Assembly: GCA_027924585.1 (NCBI GenBank) | Contig: BSBM01000823.1 | Coordinates: 315,001 to 379,000 of the forward strand | Reading direction: 5' to 3' | DNA: 64,000 nucleotides | Source of the DNA: Larix kaempferi | Taxonomy: Eukaryota > Streptophyta > Pinopsida > Pinales > Pinaceae | Part shown: one piece after another, positions 1 through 12,185 of the stretch | How the letters are laid out: every line of letters begins with the position of its first letter | How positions within the stretch are numbered: position 1 is the first letter of the stretch | Translations under genes and position numbers: made by a program | The notes under the pieces: generated by a model | Database searches by the model: none | What the model saw: the letters and a program-made list of their open reading frames with translations, nothing else | Told to the model about the DNA's origin: nothing

Positions 1-960
1 CTCTGCCTCAGCTATACTCAGTGCTACGCAGGACTGCTTCCTGCTAAACCAAGAGATCACACTTGATCCCATGCTGAAGCAGCATCCAGATGTGCTCTTC
101 CTATATGCAGCATTGCCAGCCCAATCTAAATCAACATAACCCTGTAGGTTAAACTTTTGATTCACTTCATACTTGAGCCCATAATCCATTGTACCCTTCA
201 GGTACCTCAGAACATGCTTTACAACAACCAGGTGAACACTCCTCAGATCCGTCAGGAACTAGCTCAATGTGTTCACCGCAAAGCAAATATCCGGTCTCGT
301 GTTCATCAGGTACATCAAGGACCCAATCATTTGATGATACATAGAGACATCAACTGGCTCATATGAAACATCACAAAGAAGCTTCAGATTCGATGCCATA
401 GGTGTGGCCATGGCCTTGTAATCCATCATCCTGAACCTCTTTAGGATCTCTACTGCATACTTCCCTTGTCCAAGGAAGATTCCATCTCCACTCTGCCACA
501 CCTCCATGCAAAAAAACAAATAGTGCATCATCTCCAAGTTCTCCATCTCGATCTCGGCAACAAGCTTCCGTTGTGTGTCGGCAATCAATCTGTCATCTCC
601 TGTTACAAACAGGTCATCCACATACAGGAAGAATCACAGGATTCCCTTCCTCAACCTTGTAGTAAAGGTTGGAATCCGCTTCACTCTTGGTAAAGCCCAA
701 ACTGGATAGAAAGCTGTCTATCCTACCAAGTTCTGCACACAAATATGACTACACCATTCAAGAAGGCTGTCTTGAAATCCATCTGGTGTATCTTCTATTT
801 CATCACTTTTATATTTCTCTATGCTGCCATCTACAACATGCTTGATTTGATAGTTCCATTTGGAAGTCACAACAGACTTCCCTTCATCTCTTGGGACTGC
901 ATCCCAAACATTGTTCTTCATGATCGATGGATCATGGCATTCTTCCCATATCCTGGGAAC
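1..960 (-). pseudogene. Copia pol relic: reverse transcriptase and RNase H
   Basis: Minus strand. Positions 921-718 encode the RT N-terminus, with the copia signature VWDAVPRDEGKSVVTSKW. Positions 640-259 carry the catalytic YVDD at 624-613 followed by LFVTGDD, and the later GSLMYLMNTRPDICFAVN block. Positions 258-1 encode the RNase H-like domain (LRYLKGTMDYGL, YVDLDWAGN, and ending at SIAEAE). The pieces are separated by a frameshift or deletion around 640-720, a TGA just before the catalytic block, and a TAG near 258 where the family has Gln in the LSQF-type motif. The C-terminal end runs out of the window. Confidence 0.85.
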
Positions 961-3850
961 TTCAATATCTTCAATAGATAATTTTGTTGCTTGAACAAAT
1001 GTTGTAGTCCTTCTTTTGTAGGTGAAGGTATATGGTCTTTTCTACAAAACAAGTTAAATTGCATGATTAGAAACATCTCATAATTTTCAGACAAATTCTT
1101 ACACATAAAGAAATATGTCATATAGTCATGCAATCATTTTACCCAATGCTTCATTACAACATTTATCCATGTTCCACAACTTTCTAGATGCCTTCCAGTC
1201 TCTACTAGAACATTGTTAAGAGTTTGCACTACTCCCAACATATCAGCAAAGAGGTTTCATTCTAGATAAGTAGCACTGGAATGTTGTACAGTGCCATAGG
1301 CCACTTACCCATCACATGCATATTAGTAGTATACTGTTCATTAATGAAATCATTCTAATATGCACAATACATATCCTAAGTCTAGGAACATGACCATATA
1401 CATCATTGAACAATTTTATTTAAACAAACAAATATGCAAGAAATGATAATTAAAAAATACTTATCTTTGTTTGGTTGCTGGGTGGACTCCCTCTGAGTCT
1501 TTGCTTCCTTGCAAAAGCTGCTGAAGTAGCTTCTTCTACACCTTTCTGTTCTGGAATGTAGAAAGATGGTCAACTCCCTCTGAATATCTACATCCTTGGA
1601 GAAACTACTGAAGTGTGGTCCTTTGCTTTCTTGCAGGAACAACTGAAGTGTGCTCCCTCTTGATCTTTTCTTCTTGGATTACCTGTCCTTGAACATACAT
1701 CCATCCTTAATCACTATGCATGCTTATTAGTATCATCATTGTGTTATCCTTGAGGTCTCATACATAATCACACATTTATTAGTATAATCTTCATACTATC
1801 AAAACACAATAATCTTAAACATGTATAGTCATGATCATTCATAGATAATAAACATTAGTATTCAAGGTTTCAGGGAAGTCTTCTTTTACTCATGCATATT
1901 CTTATTTGATCATAGGACTCTTCTGATTAGTTAAATCATCAATGCATAAACCCGTGATTACTCAAACCTATACCTTCATGATTCTTCTAGTTAGTCATAT
2001 CATCAATTATGGTAAGAAACATAATATGCATACAGCCATGACTATTCGAACCTATGACTTCATGAATAATCATTATCAACAACACAACATTATAAGATCC
2101 TAACACAAGGTAGGATTCTAGCTTGATATAGGAAAAACATACCTAGATTAGCATGCTAGCTAGTTATGTATAACATACTCGCATAATGTCTTCTGGTTTT
2201 CTTCAGTGACTTGTGCTAGTAACCTGCATGTCTCATTGGTTAACCATTGTAGGACCAAGTTATACATACCTCGAAAGTAGATCTTCTATGTGATCCATGA
2301 CAATGGATGAATCTTTGTCTTCATGTCACCATGATCATATGTTCTTGAAGTAGAACATGATTTGTCTTTCTTGGTGTACCTTTTATGTTAGCGATCAACA
2401 TAAACCTCATACAACATCACAATGCATTAGTACATTCATAAGTTTCAAAACCTTAATCAATGAATATCTTCTATTAAGGTGATACGACAAGTCTGGTAAT
2501 TAATCAAGATTGTAATGTAATGATATGAAGACAAACATATGATAAAATTAACCATGAAACATACTTGTAATCCATACCTGTCAAGATTGCTTGTAATCTT
2601 CTTATGGAAGGCCTTAGCCTCATCTCCCTCTGAGACAGGAACTTCTTCACTTATGCAGGTGACCAAACCATCTTCTTCTAGGATTAACCCAATTCACTTG
2701 ATTTGCAATAACTAGACCTGGAGCTGGATTAGGGTTTGTCAAGGAAATCTTAAAAATTCAAACTTTGAATTTCAAACTTCTGAAAGGATAGAAATATGCG
2801 CCTTGATGAGCTGATCAAGTTGGTATATTCAGAATTTGAAAACTGCAAAGTTTCACCCCTCGAAATTGCCTTTTAGATTTCTGGATTCATAGGGAGGACC
2901 CTGAATTAGGGTTTGAGTTTCCTAGAGCTTCACCCAACCAAAAGATTTGATTCAAAGCTCTAAGCTTCAATTTTTCCGAGGAGCCTCCAGCCGTGGTCAT
3001 AGATTTCCAAAATTCCATGTTTTGCAGAAGCCCTAATTTTCCATCTTTCCAATCAAAGTCCCGAACTGGGGTTTGATCAAGCCCGACCTTCTGCCCAACC
3101 AAAAAATATGATCTTGGTCTCTAAATTTCAATTTTGATGAGTAGCATCGAGCCGTGGTATCCGATTAGAGAAATTCCAACTTTCTCCGAAGCCCTAAATT
3201 CCGGAAGCCATGAATGAAGGTGCTAAAAAATAATTATGTTTTGACAGAAATGTGTACCTGATTGTTTCTGGTGTAACTCCGAACTTTTAGATCCACAGGG
3301 TCTAAAAAAATTTCTTGCAATATCCTGACCTGTTATCTTTCCATATTGATAGATATGACCTCAATTGGATTCTCTGAGAGAGAGTTATGCCAAGTGTCGC
3401 AACGTGACCTGTTTATGGGATAATACAGGAGAGCGAACTTGTACGGCATGCCACGTGTCACTGGTTCAACTTCGGCCTCTAAAATTTTTTCTTGAGATAG
3501 TACAGTCTATGTACTACCTGTCACTTTTTACTAAATTTCATTTGAATCTTCCTAGCCCAAGTTATGACCTTTTTTCCCAAGGTCACCTGATTTTGACTCA
3601 GATTTGGAAGAGGCAGAAACCCTATATTCTACAGATCATAAATCACAGAGTACAACAAATTAGAGGTTGTCCTTTGGACACAAGGTACATGGGGACCTGA
3701 TATTTGACCTGTAAGAGGTTCATATCTGAAAAATATGCAAAAATGGATTTATAGCGAAAGTGCTACGATGACTATTTTTTCTATATCAAGCCCTAGCATC
3801 GTAAGTGCAACAAGTGTCATACATGCCATATCATGCCTTCTTTCAGGCTA
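961..3850 (-). other. Non-coding interior of the copia element
   Basis: Between the PBS and the pol relic no gag, zinc knuckle, protease or integrase could be recognised on the minus strand; open frames are all under about 80 codons. The stretch is AT-rich with many short stops. A degenerate duplication lies at 2895-3215. This may be unrelated sequence captured by the element, or a decayed gag and integrase region. Confidence 0.5.
2895..3215. repeat. Degenerate direct duplication of about 165 bp
   Basis: Two adjacent diverged copies share the order 'cccaaccaaaa', 'tttcaattttg/ttcaatttttc', 'gccgtggt' and 'gaagccctaa'. The first runs from about 2930 and the second from about 3095. It lies inside the interior of the copia element and has no coding meaning that I can see. 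Confidence 0.6.
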
Positions 3851-3862
3851 GCTCTGATACCA
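3851..3862 (-). other. Primer binding site, initiator Met-tRNA type
   Basis: The minus strand reads TGGTATCAGAGC, the standard plant complement of the initiator methionine tRNA 3' end. It directly abuts the LTR end (minus-strand ...TTTAACA). This fixes the orientation of the copia element and its inner LTR boundary. Confidence 0.9.
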
Positions 3863-4508
3863 TGTTAAATTTTCAGAATTTACTTCAATATGATCTAGGA
3901 TCTTAAGTGAGAGAATAACATGTACAACAAATCTACAGCATATCAATCATGGACACAATAATGCAAGCACACAAGAGACATAGTGTTTACTTGGGGAAAA
4001 CCATAAAGGTGAAAAACCCCAATAACTTCCGTAGAGATAGATAGAGCAATGATACAAGCAGAATACAAGAGATAGTCTTCTCCTAGTAGCAGAGCCTTCT
4101 CCTCCACAAGTGTGCCACTCTCCCAAGTGTGAGTGAGAGAATAGAATGTGTGAAATGAGAGAGACACACTCTCTATTTATACACTAACTTGACTTGACCT
4201 TTACTCAACTAGGTCGGCCTCAACTTAACCACTTAACATAATGCTGACTGGGCCGACCCCCACTAGGGTGGCCTAATAACCATTTGAACCACATGGACAA
4301 CCCCCAATAGGGTGGTCTAATAACCCTTTGACCCACATGACTTATACAGGGCTGACTCCAACAAGGTGGTCTAATAACCCATCAAGTATAAGTTACGACA
4401 CTTACAATATAAATGACGACACTTCCGTATAGAGGAATAATAACATCTCTATAGGAATACAATATACATATATGTGAAATACATTCCGAAGTTACATATA
4501 CATCAACA
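3863..4508 (-). repeat. 5' LTR of the copia element (646 bp)
   Basis: On the minus strand it begins TGTTGATGTATA at 4508 and ends AATTTAACA at 3863, so it has TG...CA ends, and the PBS follows at once. It contains a TATA box (4174-4181) and a short internal repeat (4246-4390) in which 'ctaataac' recurs at 4273, 4317 and 4371. The outer boundary rests on the TG end and the abrupt start of the trinucleotide array; no partner LTR is visible. Confidence 0.75.
4174..4181 (-). promoter_or_regulatory. TATA box of the copia LTR
   Basis: The minus strand reads TATAAATA followed by a GAGAGTGTGTC-type purine tract. It lies about 330 bp into the LTR, a reasonable place for the U3/R promoter. Transcription would run leftward into the element. 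Confidence 0.6.
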
Positions 4509-4652
4509 ATGTTGATGATGAAGATGATGACCAAGATGATGATGATGATGATGATGACGAAGATGATGGTGATGATGTCATCATTCATAATGATGATGAT
4601 GGCGATGATGATGACGAAGATGATGGATGATGACGAAGATGATGATGATGAT

Positions 4653-4683
<31 letters not shown>

Positions 4684-4945
4684 TTGATGATGAAGATGAT
4701 GGCCAAGATGATGATGAGGATGGAGATGATGATGAGGAAGTGGGTGATAACGATGATGATGATGATGGAGATGATGATCATGATGATGAGGATGATGAAG
4801 ATGATGTGGATGATGATGATGAAGATGATGATGACGAAGATGATTATGATGATGATGATGATGAGGATGATGATGATGATCATATTCGTCATCATCAACA
4901 TCATCATCTTCATATTCGTACTCATCTTCATCAAAATCCATCATC

Positions 4946-4980
<35 letters not shown>

Positions 4981-5120
4981 AATCCATCATATTCATCATC
5001 ATCATCATCATCATCGTCATCATCATTATCATCAATGATGATGATGAGAAGATGATGATGACAAAGATGATGATGATGTTGACAATGATGATGACGATTG
5101 AAAATGATGATGATGACGAA

Positions 5121-5177
<57 letters not shown>

Positions 5178-5225
5178 GTTGATGATGATGAGGAACAGGG
5201 TTATGACGATGATGATGATGATGGA

Positions 5226-5256
<31 letters not shown>

Positions 5257-5380
5257 GGGATGAGGATGAGGATGAGGATGATGATGAGCAAGTTGGTGAT
5301 AATGATGATGATGATCATATTCATCATCATTAGCATCATCATCTTCATCTTCGTACTCATCATCATCATCATTCATCATC

Positions 5381-5416
<36 letters not shown>

Positions 5417-5770
5417 TTCATCTTTGTACTCATCTTCATCATCATCTTTGTCGTCATCATCATTATCAATGATGATGATGAAGACGATGATGATGATGAT
5501 GAAGATAATGATGAAGATGATGGATGATGATGATGTCGATGATGACGATGTTGATGATGAAGATGATGACCAAGATGATTATGATGGTGATGAGGAGGAG
5601 GAGGAGGATGATGAGGAAGTGGGTGATAATGATGATGATGGTGATGGAGATGATGATGACGACGAGGATGATGACGATGAAGAGGATGATGATGATGAGG
5701 ACGATGATGATGATGACGACGATGACGAATATGATTATGATGATGATGAGGAGGAGGAGGAGGAGGAGGC
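4509..5770. repeat. Long GAT/ATC trinucleotide array with alternating orientation
   Basis: About 1.26 kb made almost only of GAT triplets and variants (GAC, GAA, GAG, GTT). The plus strand reads GAT at about 4509-4880, ATC at 4881-5035, GAT at 5036-5315, ATC at 5316-5470 and GAT at 5471-5770. A higher-order pattern is visible: a 'gaggaagtgggtgata' landmark and its variant recur at 4734, 5286 and 5613, and 'catattc' blocks mark GAT-to-ATC switches at 4881 and 5316. The long Asp, His, Ser, Met or Ile frames in it come from the triplet repeat. Confidence 0.95.
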
Positions 5771-8318
5771 TCCTTTTAGAGGGATAGTGTCATGGATTCT
5801 ATGTGTTATTGAGGATGTGTGAGGTCTAGAATTTTCAATTAAGGCCCAAGTGGAATTGATTTGAGCTCAATATGCTTCAATAAGATCTCGAGGAACCTGT
5901 TTTCATTCTTCTATGATGTTCAATGATTTTCAACATATCAACAGTCTTTCATGGTAGGTTGAGGATGCATCCATGGAATTTGATCTTTACAAAATATGTT
6001 TTTTGTCAAAATGAAATTCAAATTGCCTCTTTGATGAATCCTCCTCTACATGACTTCATTTATTGCATGACTGTCACAGACTCACGAAAACTCTAAACAA
6101 CACTCAATGGCATGCAACTACAAATAATGGCATGCAACTATAACCACAAACCAAGCAGAGGTTTATTTTATGCATTGATATAGAGAGGTGGTAGTAGGCA
6201 CACAATATGGAGAAACAATGAGTTAGAAAAAACATTTGGACCAAAGTACCACAATGATTATTAAGGAAATTTAAAAAACAATTTTTGGCTCAGGAATTGT
6301 GGTTTATCACCACGTTTCTCTTCGACACTCGCCATCAAAATACGTATAAAAATAACACGTCTTTACATCCTCTTCCATTTAAATCCTCATCGCATAGTCA
6401 TAAATAAGGATTATTATGCATGCACATCCTCACCTTACAATGTCAATTGGGTCAAGGCACATAGACAACCATAAATTATCAAATGTGTCAAAGAGTAAGC
6501 CCTTCCAATAAAAATTAAGACCCACCATTCAAACTTCATCACCGAGTCCAATTTATGCAAATATTTTTGAAGCGGTGGAAGGTTTGGCATTAAATGGTGT
6601 AAACATTATAAAGGGCCGCATGGATGGGTTTGGGCGCATGTGCGCTCCTGACATGTACATGTGAAAAACATCCATGCGCGCGTTTAAGCATGCATGCATG
6701 GCCCTGTTACTAGTTAAAAAAAATAGAGTTCTCTTTTTCCCAGGAATTCCACCAAAAACATGGGTTTCACTTCTTCCGCGGGTTTCAAGCTCTCACAGGT
6801 TTCTTATTGGCTCACACTCATTGATATTTTGGACACGCTTTGATCTATTGGACACAAAATCACCCTTGGAATCTAGTGTATTCATTCAAGCTACCAGTTT
6901 CCATTGCAAGTGGAAATCATTTCTATAGAGATATGGTGAATTGTAAATAAGTCTTTTCATTCACAAGATTTGAGATGAGCCCATGCCTTTTTGTTTTTAT
7001 CATATGCCCACAACAATATCCATGCATAGACAACAATGAATTTGACAAGAAGATTTCCCAAGTTCACATCTAAAAAAACTCATATGAACACTAGATAAGA
7101 TGAAGTATGCAACCTCCTCATTGTGTAATTAGTTCCCAAGTTAATTTTGTTATTTTCACCTCATATTATGCTAGCAAAAAATACTACACACTCACTAAAC
7201 AGAACTAAAAATATCACTTCAACTGATCCACAAAACCTCAACTCTCTCATCTCTTATTCAATACCATTGTATGGAATGAGGATATCTGTAAGTATATGCA
7301 CCTTTCCTTTCTATATGAATCGAAATACGATAATATTCATCCATATTTACCATCCTTACAATATCCCCTCACCTTTAATAATGATTTTTTTCCCAAAAAC
7401 CAAGACTTTCCCACTTCATGCTCTATTCAACATGATGATTGTTGGTATAGTCCCTAGTTCCCCACTCTGCAACACCTACCCACCCTCGATATTGCGCATT
7501 CAAAGGTAAAATTATATTCCCCCTAATCACCCTTCCCAAGACCATGATCCTTGTTCGAAACCTTTGCATCCTCCTTAAGGTTTTGCAAAAAACAAGGTAT
7601 ACATTCATTCTATTGTGATGCATTGTTGAATTCAGCCATGAGTATTTTAAACTCAAAATCACATTCTATCATCTCAAGGTTTATAGATAAGCAAATAGTT
7701 TGTTGTTGTTTCTTCAACTCCTTAAGGTGTTATATAACCTAGTAATTTATGATGGTAAAGGACATTGCCTCAAATGGAAGGATATACCATTCCACTATGA
7801 AGACAAAGCAATCAAACTAGGTGCAAAATTTAGAATTGATAACATTAAGGGAGAAAGCAAAAAACGCAACTAATTAAGGTTACCTTATTTGATGTAGAAA
7901 AACTATCAAACTATTCCCAAGGCATCTCTAGCCATCTCTGTTGTAGGATGTTACTACCATAATTTTTATGAATTCATTGCTAGGCAAGACACTAGTTTCT
8001 CCTCTCTACACTTGACCAACCATCATCTATATTGATTGGAATTGTAAGGGATAATAATGTTTATTTGAACACAAATAAACCAACATAGTCTATAGTTGTA
8101 TATGTTAACTTGTAAAGTGGTAAGATATGTTGGAATGTGTCAGGTTCATTGTATAATGGTACTAATATTGTATTTGCTATTTCTTTTGCAAGGGTAGGAC
8201 TGATAGTTGTGTTAAAGAGACTTTTGGATATGGGAAACTCATGAAACACAAAAAAAAAAATAGAAGGAATCAACCCATTGAAAAGGTCAATGACTTAAGA
8301 TAAAAGGCCAGGTTTGGA
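5771..8318. other. Unassigned intergenic DNA
   Basis: No coding domain, repeat pair or RNA gene recognised on either strand. Open frames reach at most about 120 codons and show no family motif. A short region near 6620-6705 is rich in alternating 'gcatgc/gcgcatgtgcgc' palindromes. Confidence 0.5.
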
Positions 8319-11300
8319 ATGGAAAGATTGAGACATGGTCCTATCATTGCCCCGGATCCTGCCACTGATCCTAACACAGTTATTGACATGACAACCTCTT
8401 GTTCAGAACCATGGGTAAAGCGATCAAATTCCAGCATCAACACAATCTCTAACCAACAATCCATTAATGAGTCATTCTGAAGTTCCTCGTGACACAAGAA
8501 TTTTGGGAGATGTTGCATGTGTAGAGATGGACATCCAAGCCTTGCTTAATTTGCAATCTCCCCAGGAAGACCACAACCATGTTGACCACACTCCCATTAT
8601 GGCCCAATCTATGAACGAAGCACCACAACAAACAAGCTTCAATATTCATGTCTCATGTCCACCCTCCCTACCTCGACTGTCCCATGCAAGAAGAAGAACT
8701 CCTAGACGTATTCATGTGGATGAGAGTGCTATGTCAGGGCTTGAAGGAAAGTTTCCAAAATGTACTATCGAATGGAAATGGAACAAAATTATCAAAGAAT
8801 ATTTTGAATCCAAAGGTGATGCAAATAAATGTCAATTATTGCTATGTTTGTTAAATTCACGTTCTTTAGATATTGTTAGGAGAATTTTGGGCATAAAGAT
8901 GGTTAAAAGTTCAAAGGCCAATAGTCATATTGTTAGAAATCTCCAATCTGCATTTAATGCGATTGGGAAGACGTCTTGTACAAAATATCTTTGTGCAGCT
9001 CGTCGTGTTTTAGAAGAATCAGTTGTAAGCAAGTCCACAAGGCAACGTCACCTGCTATCACACACTTCTCACATACTCAAATTAAATAGAAAAACTATTA
9101 AAAAGTAATTTGTTATAAGGGAAAATCTTGACACTCCTGGTGGAAACGATTGTTGGGATTTTGTTGGTAGATTGCCTCGTGTAGTTAGGAAGCTAATTGA
9201 TGCTGTTAAGGAGTTAATAAAAAAGTTTTGGCATGATCATACTAGACCTTCATCAAACCAAAGAGACGTGCTAAAACTGAGAAAAGGTTCTACTGAACGT
9301 GAGCCCCATGTTAAACACTTCCTTGACACCACACAGACTGAACTGTATGAGAGATTCAGGAATGAGCACACACAATTGAACCTAGGCCAAAGGTCCTTTG
9401 AGAAATGCAAACCATGGTACATTTGTATATGCATTGATCGGAACACATGTTGTTGTAGATACCACGTAGAATATGAATATTATTATGACACATATAAACA
9501 TATATTTTGTGATTTGCATACTAACATTGTGCAGGGCTGCAGTGAATCCATAATACCACCGAATGCATCAAGAGACTTTATCCACAACATCGTGTGTCCA
9601 AGGCCCGAAGGACAAAAGTATTATGAAAAATCATGTCTATATGGGACATATTATAGGTGTAGTGGGTTTTCTATTTTGAACCGTTGCATTCATGAAAGCA
9701 AGGAGCATGAATTTGGCATGATCGTCATGGAGATGCAGAGCTTCAAGTACGTGACCTATCAATTAGACAGTGTTAGAGAAAGTAAAAATATTGCATTGGT
9801 GAAGTCACATGTACAAATGAATATTGCATATTTTTCATATTACAAGTTCAATTTATGGCATATAGATTTTTTGAAAGGCCACATTGTAATATTTCCCTTG
9901 TTTCCATGGTAACAAGTACTGGTATGTGACTTCTTGATGGAATTCTACGAGAAAATCGAGTAGTATGTTAAAAATGTGCATGTAGCGCGATGGCAAGATG
10001 AGTAGTACAAAAAATGTAGGGACACATTTCCCGTTGGAACCATAGTGTCAATTGTGGATTTTGCAGAAAATTGCACCCTTCAGCCACAAAATGAAATCCA
10101 AAGTCAATACTACCATTCAGACCAAGTCAGCATCATGGTACATATTATGTATAGGCATGGGCTAGAGAGAAGCAATGACAAGAGGATAATACTGAAGGAG
10201 ACCAACTTTTACATAAGTGATGATAGAACCCATGATCTACATTATGAGCAACATTGTTTCTGAATTTTCTATGACCAGTTGAAGGAGAGAGATATACAGA
10301 TGGATCAACATTGGATATGGTTGGATGGTTGTGCGGGCCAGTTCAAAAATGCCCGAGTATTTCAATGGATGAGTACTTTGCATAAGACTTATAATGTGCC
10401 ACATATCTGGAACTACTTTGAGACTAGGCACGACAAAGGTGAGCATGATGGGGCCAATGCATGCATCAAGACCGCACTACGAAGGGAAGAGATGAGGTTT
10501 GATAAGGAACCTCATATCCGAGATGCACGGCCCACAGTTCAATGGTACTCCACAGCAATGTCAGAACGAGCAAGAGATCAACAAACATCATCAATGGCAG
10601 GACATGTGGTGAGAAATTTTTGGCTAGTGGTTGACATAGATTTATCGCGTTCCTATAGTTGCAGCACAGTACAAGGAACACGTGGATTTTATTCAGTTCG
10701 AAGCCCAAACAACCACTTGTTTGAAATATGGATGCGAAAGCTTGCATGCTTTTGTAGCCCTTGCAACAGTGTTGAATGGGATGAATGCGAATGTGTGGAC
10801 TAGGTTGATGAATGGGATCGTGTGTCACTTGTAGTAGACCAACATGCAGGTGTTGAAACAACCCAGTTAGAGGAGGGTGAGTTAGTGATTCCGACAGACT
10901 ACGACCATATCTCCGATCTTGTACAACCAGGACACATATACGTAGTTGTTGCACCGAAGGGCAATGAATGGGACGTGGATTATTGGATGGCATGGTGCAT
11001 CCAAGGTAAGCAAACCCTCTACGGATCATTAATCAACAATGAAGAAATTGAATTTCCTACTGGCTCGATGGTGGTTAAGGGGGAATATCTTACACTAGAT
11101 GGGAAGTCAAGAAAGACTAGTGGGCATGTATTCATGGATTACAGACCAGGTTCAGTGGTGTATCACTTCACAAACTTGATCGTTGGCACAAACATCCATC
11201 TTCAGACAATGTCAAGCAAGAGCTCAACTAATGTACGCTACTACCTACCTCATTCAGAGCACGAGAGATTGATGGAGACAATTAGCAATAGAGAGGATCC

Positions 11301-11380
11301 AGATGGATTTATTGAATGAGGCCAGTCAACTTTACATAAGAGAAAGAATTGCATCAAAGAATGTTATGTTCTACATTGAG
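8319..11380 (+). pseudogene. Relic of a DDE-transposase-like protein (family with DFAEN / DGCxxQFKN / HxKGxxDG motifs)
   Basis: From ATG 8467 to 11319 frame 1 is continuous for about 950 codons except for stops at 9106 (TAA), 9910 (TAA), 9961 (TAG), 10003 (TAG), 10261 (TGA) and 10801 (TAG). Motifs in order are LGQRSFEKCKPWY and RNTCCCRYHVE (about 9385-9470), VDFAEN (about 10057), NEIQSQYYHSDQVSI (10093-10137), WLDGCAGQFKN (10320-10350), HDKGEHDG (10429-10452), and a C-terminal block from VQPGHIYVVVAPKG. The acidic residues in DFAEN, DGCAG and EHDG could form a DDE/D triad. From memory this order matches uncharacterised transposon-like proteins widespread in eukaryotes. A possible N-terminal piece lies in another frame at 8319-8480. 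After 11319 a shifted frame stays open to a good donor, GAG|GTATGT at 11380/11381. No terminal inverted repeats were found. Confidence 0.6.
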
Positions 11381-12185
11381 GTATGTGTAGTTTTATGCTA
11401 TTTCGTTGGTACATGCATTTTTTGTTGATACATACATACATACATGTCTTTGCCTATGTTTTTTATTTTTCCTATATGTATTAAACTGTTCCATGCTTCT
11501 CTTTTATGTTGAATAAAATGGTGATGTGATTTGGATCAAATTTGAGTAATTTGAGTTTGTATTTTCTTAAATATATCTATTTATGTTTGTAGCATTTGAA
11601 TATAGCGGTTTTGATAGGTTCTCAAGATTAGAATTACCTAGGTTTTAGGATTTTTTTTGAAGTACATAATCTATTACAATGGTCTTGAAAATTTAACTTG
11701 GTAGATGAAACCTTCTAGGAATCCATGTATGGATAGAAGGGTCTTCCACTTGGGGTAGGGAGTTATCATAAAGTTTCAAGGGTGGTATTTTTGAGATCTA
11801 TACTTGAGAAAAGCATTGGGGAACTGTGAAATTCCTTATCGATCAAATATTTCTTTAGTTTCTCTCTCTTCAGTTTTGTGTCCACCCAACCCTTTTTCAT
11901 GCTTTGGGTACCTTGAGGTATATCCCCAACCCAAAAAACTCTTATATTATGATGATTATGTTGGTTTAGGGTTTTGGTTCCCCATGCTCTTATAACCCAA
12001 AAAACTCTTATATCCCCAACCTTTTTCATAGATTTGGTTCCCCATGCTCAATGCTCACCCAAATCTAGATAGATTTTGGGTTTTTCCCCTTATCCAAGCA
12101 TCGTGTCATCAACCTAGGGTTTCCATTAATATATTTTAACTAGATACTAGAATCTACTTGACCAAATTTGATGGAAAAATGCATA
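11381..12185. other. AT-rich flank with short direct repeats
   Basis: No coding signal. 'cccaaaaaactcttatat' occurs twice (about 11932 and 11997) and 'ggttccccatgctc' twice (about 11978 and 12035), so a segment of roughly 60 bp is imperfectly duplicated within 11862-12070. Confidence 0.5.

Larger units (their letters stand above)
1..4508 (-). mobile_element. Ty1/copia LTR retrotransposon, 5' part; 3' end outside the window
   Basis: Read on the minus strand the order is 5' LTR (4508-3863), initiator-Met PBS (3862-3851), a long interior without a recognisable gag, then reverse transcriptase and RNase H relics (960-1). The RT-RNase H order without an intervening integrase, and the Met PBS, are copia features. 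The 3' LTR should lie left of position 1, so the target duplication and LTR divergence cannot be checked. The pol is broken by stops and frameshifts, so the copy is dead. The missing gag and the roughly 2.9-kb non-coding interior suggest a rearranged or non-autonomous copy. Confidence 0.8.

Noticed and set aside
4382-5822. Long open frames of poly-Asp, poly-His, poly-Ser, poly-Met or poly-Ile on both strands
   Set aside because: They follow automatically from a GAT/ATC trinucleotide array read in each frame; no start context, non-repetitive core or conserved domain.
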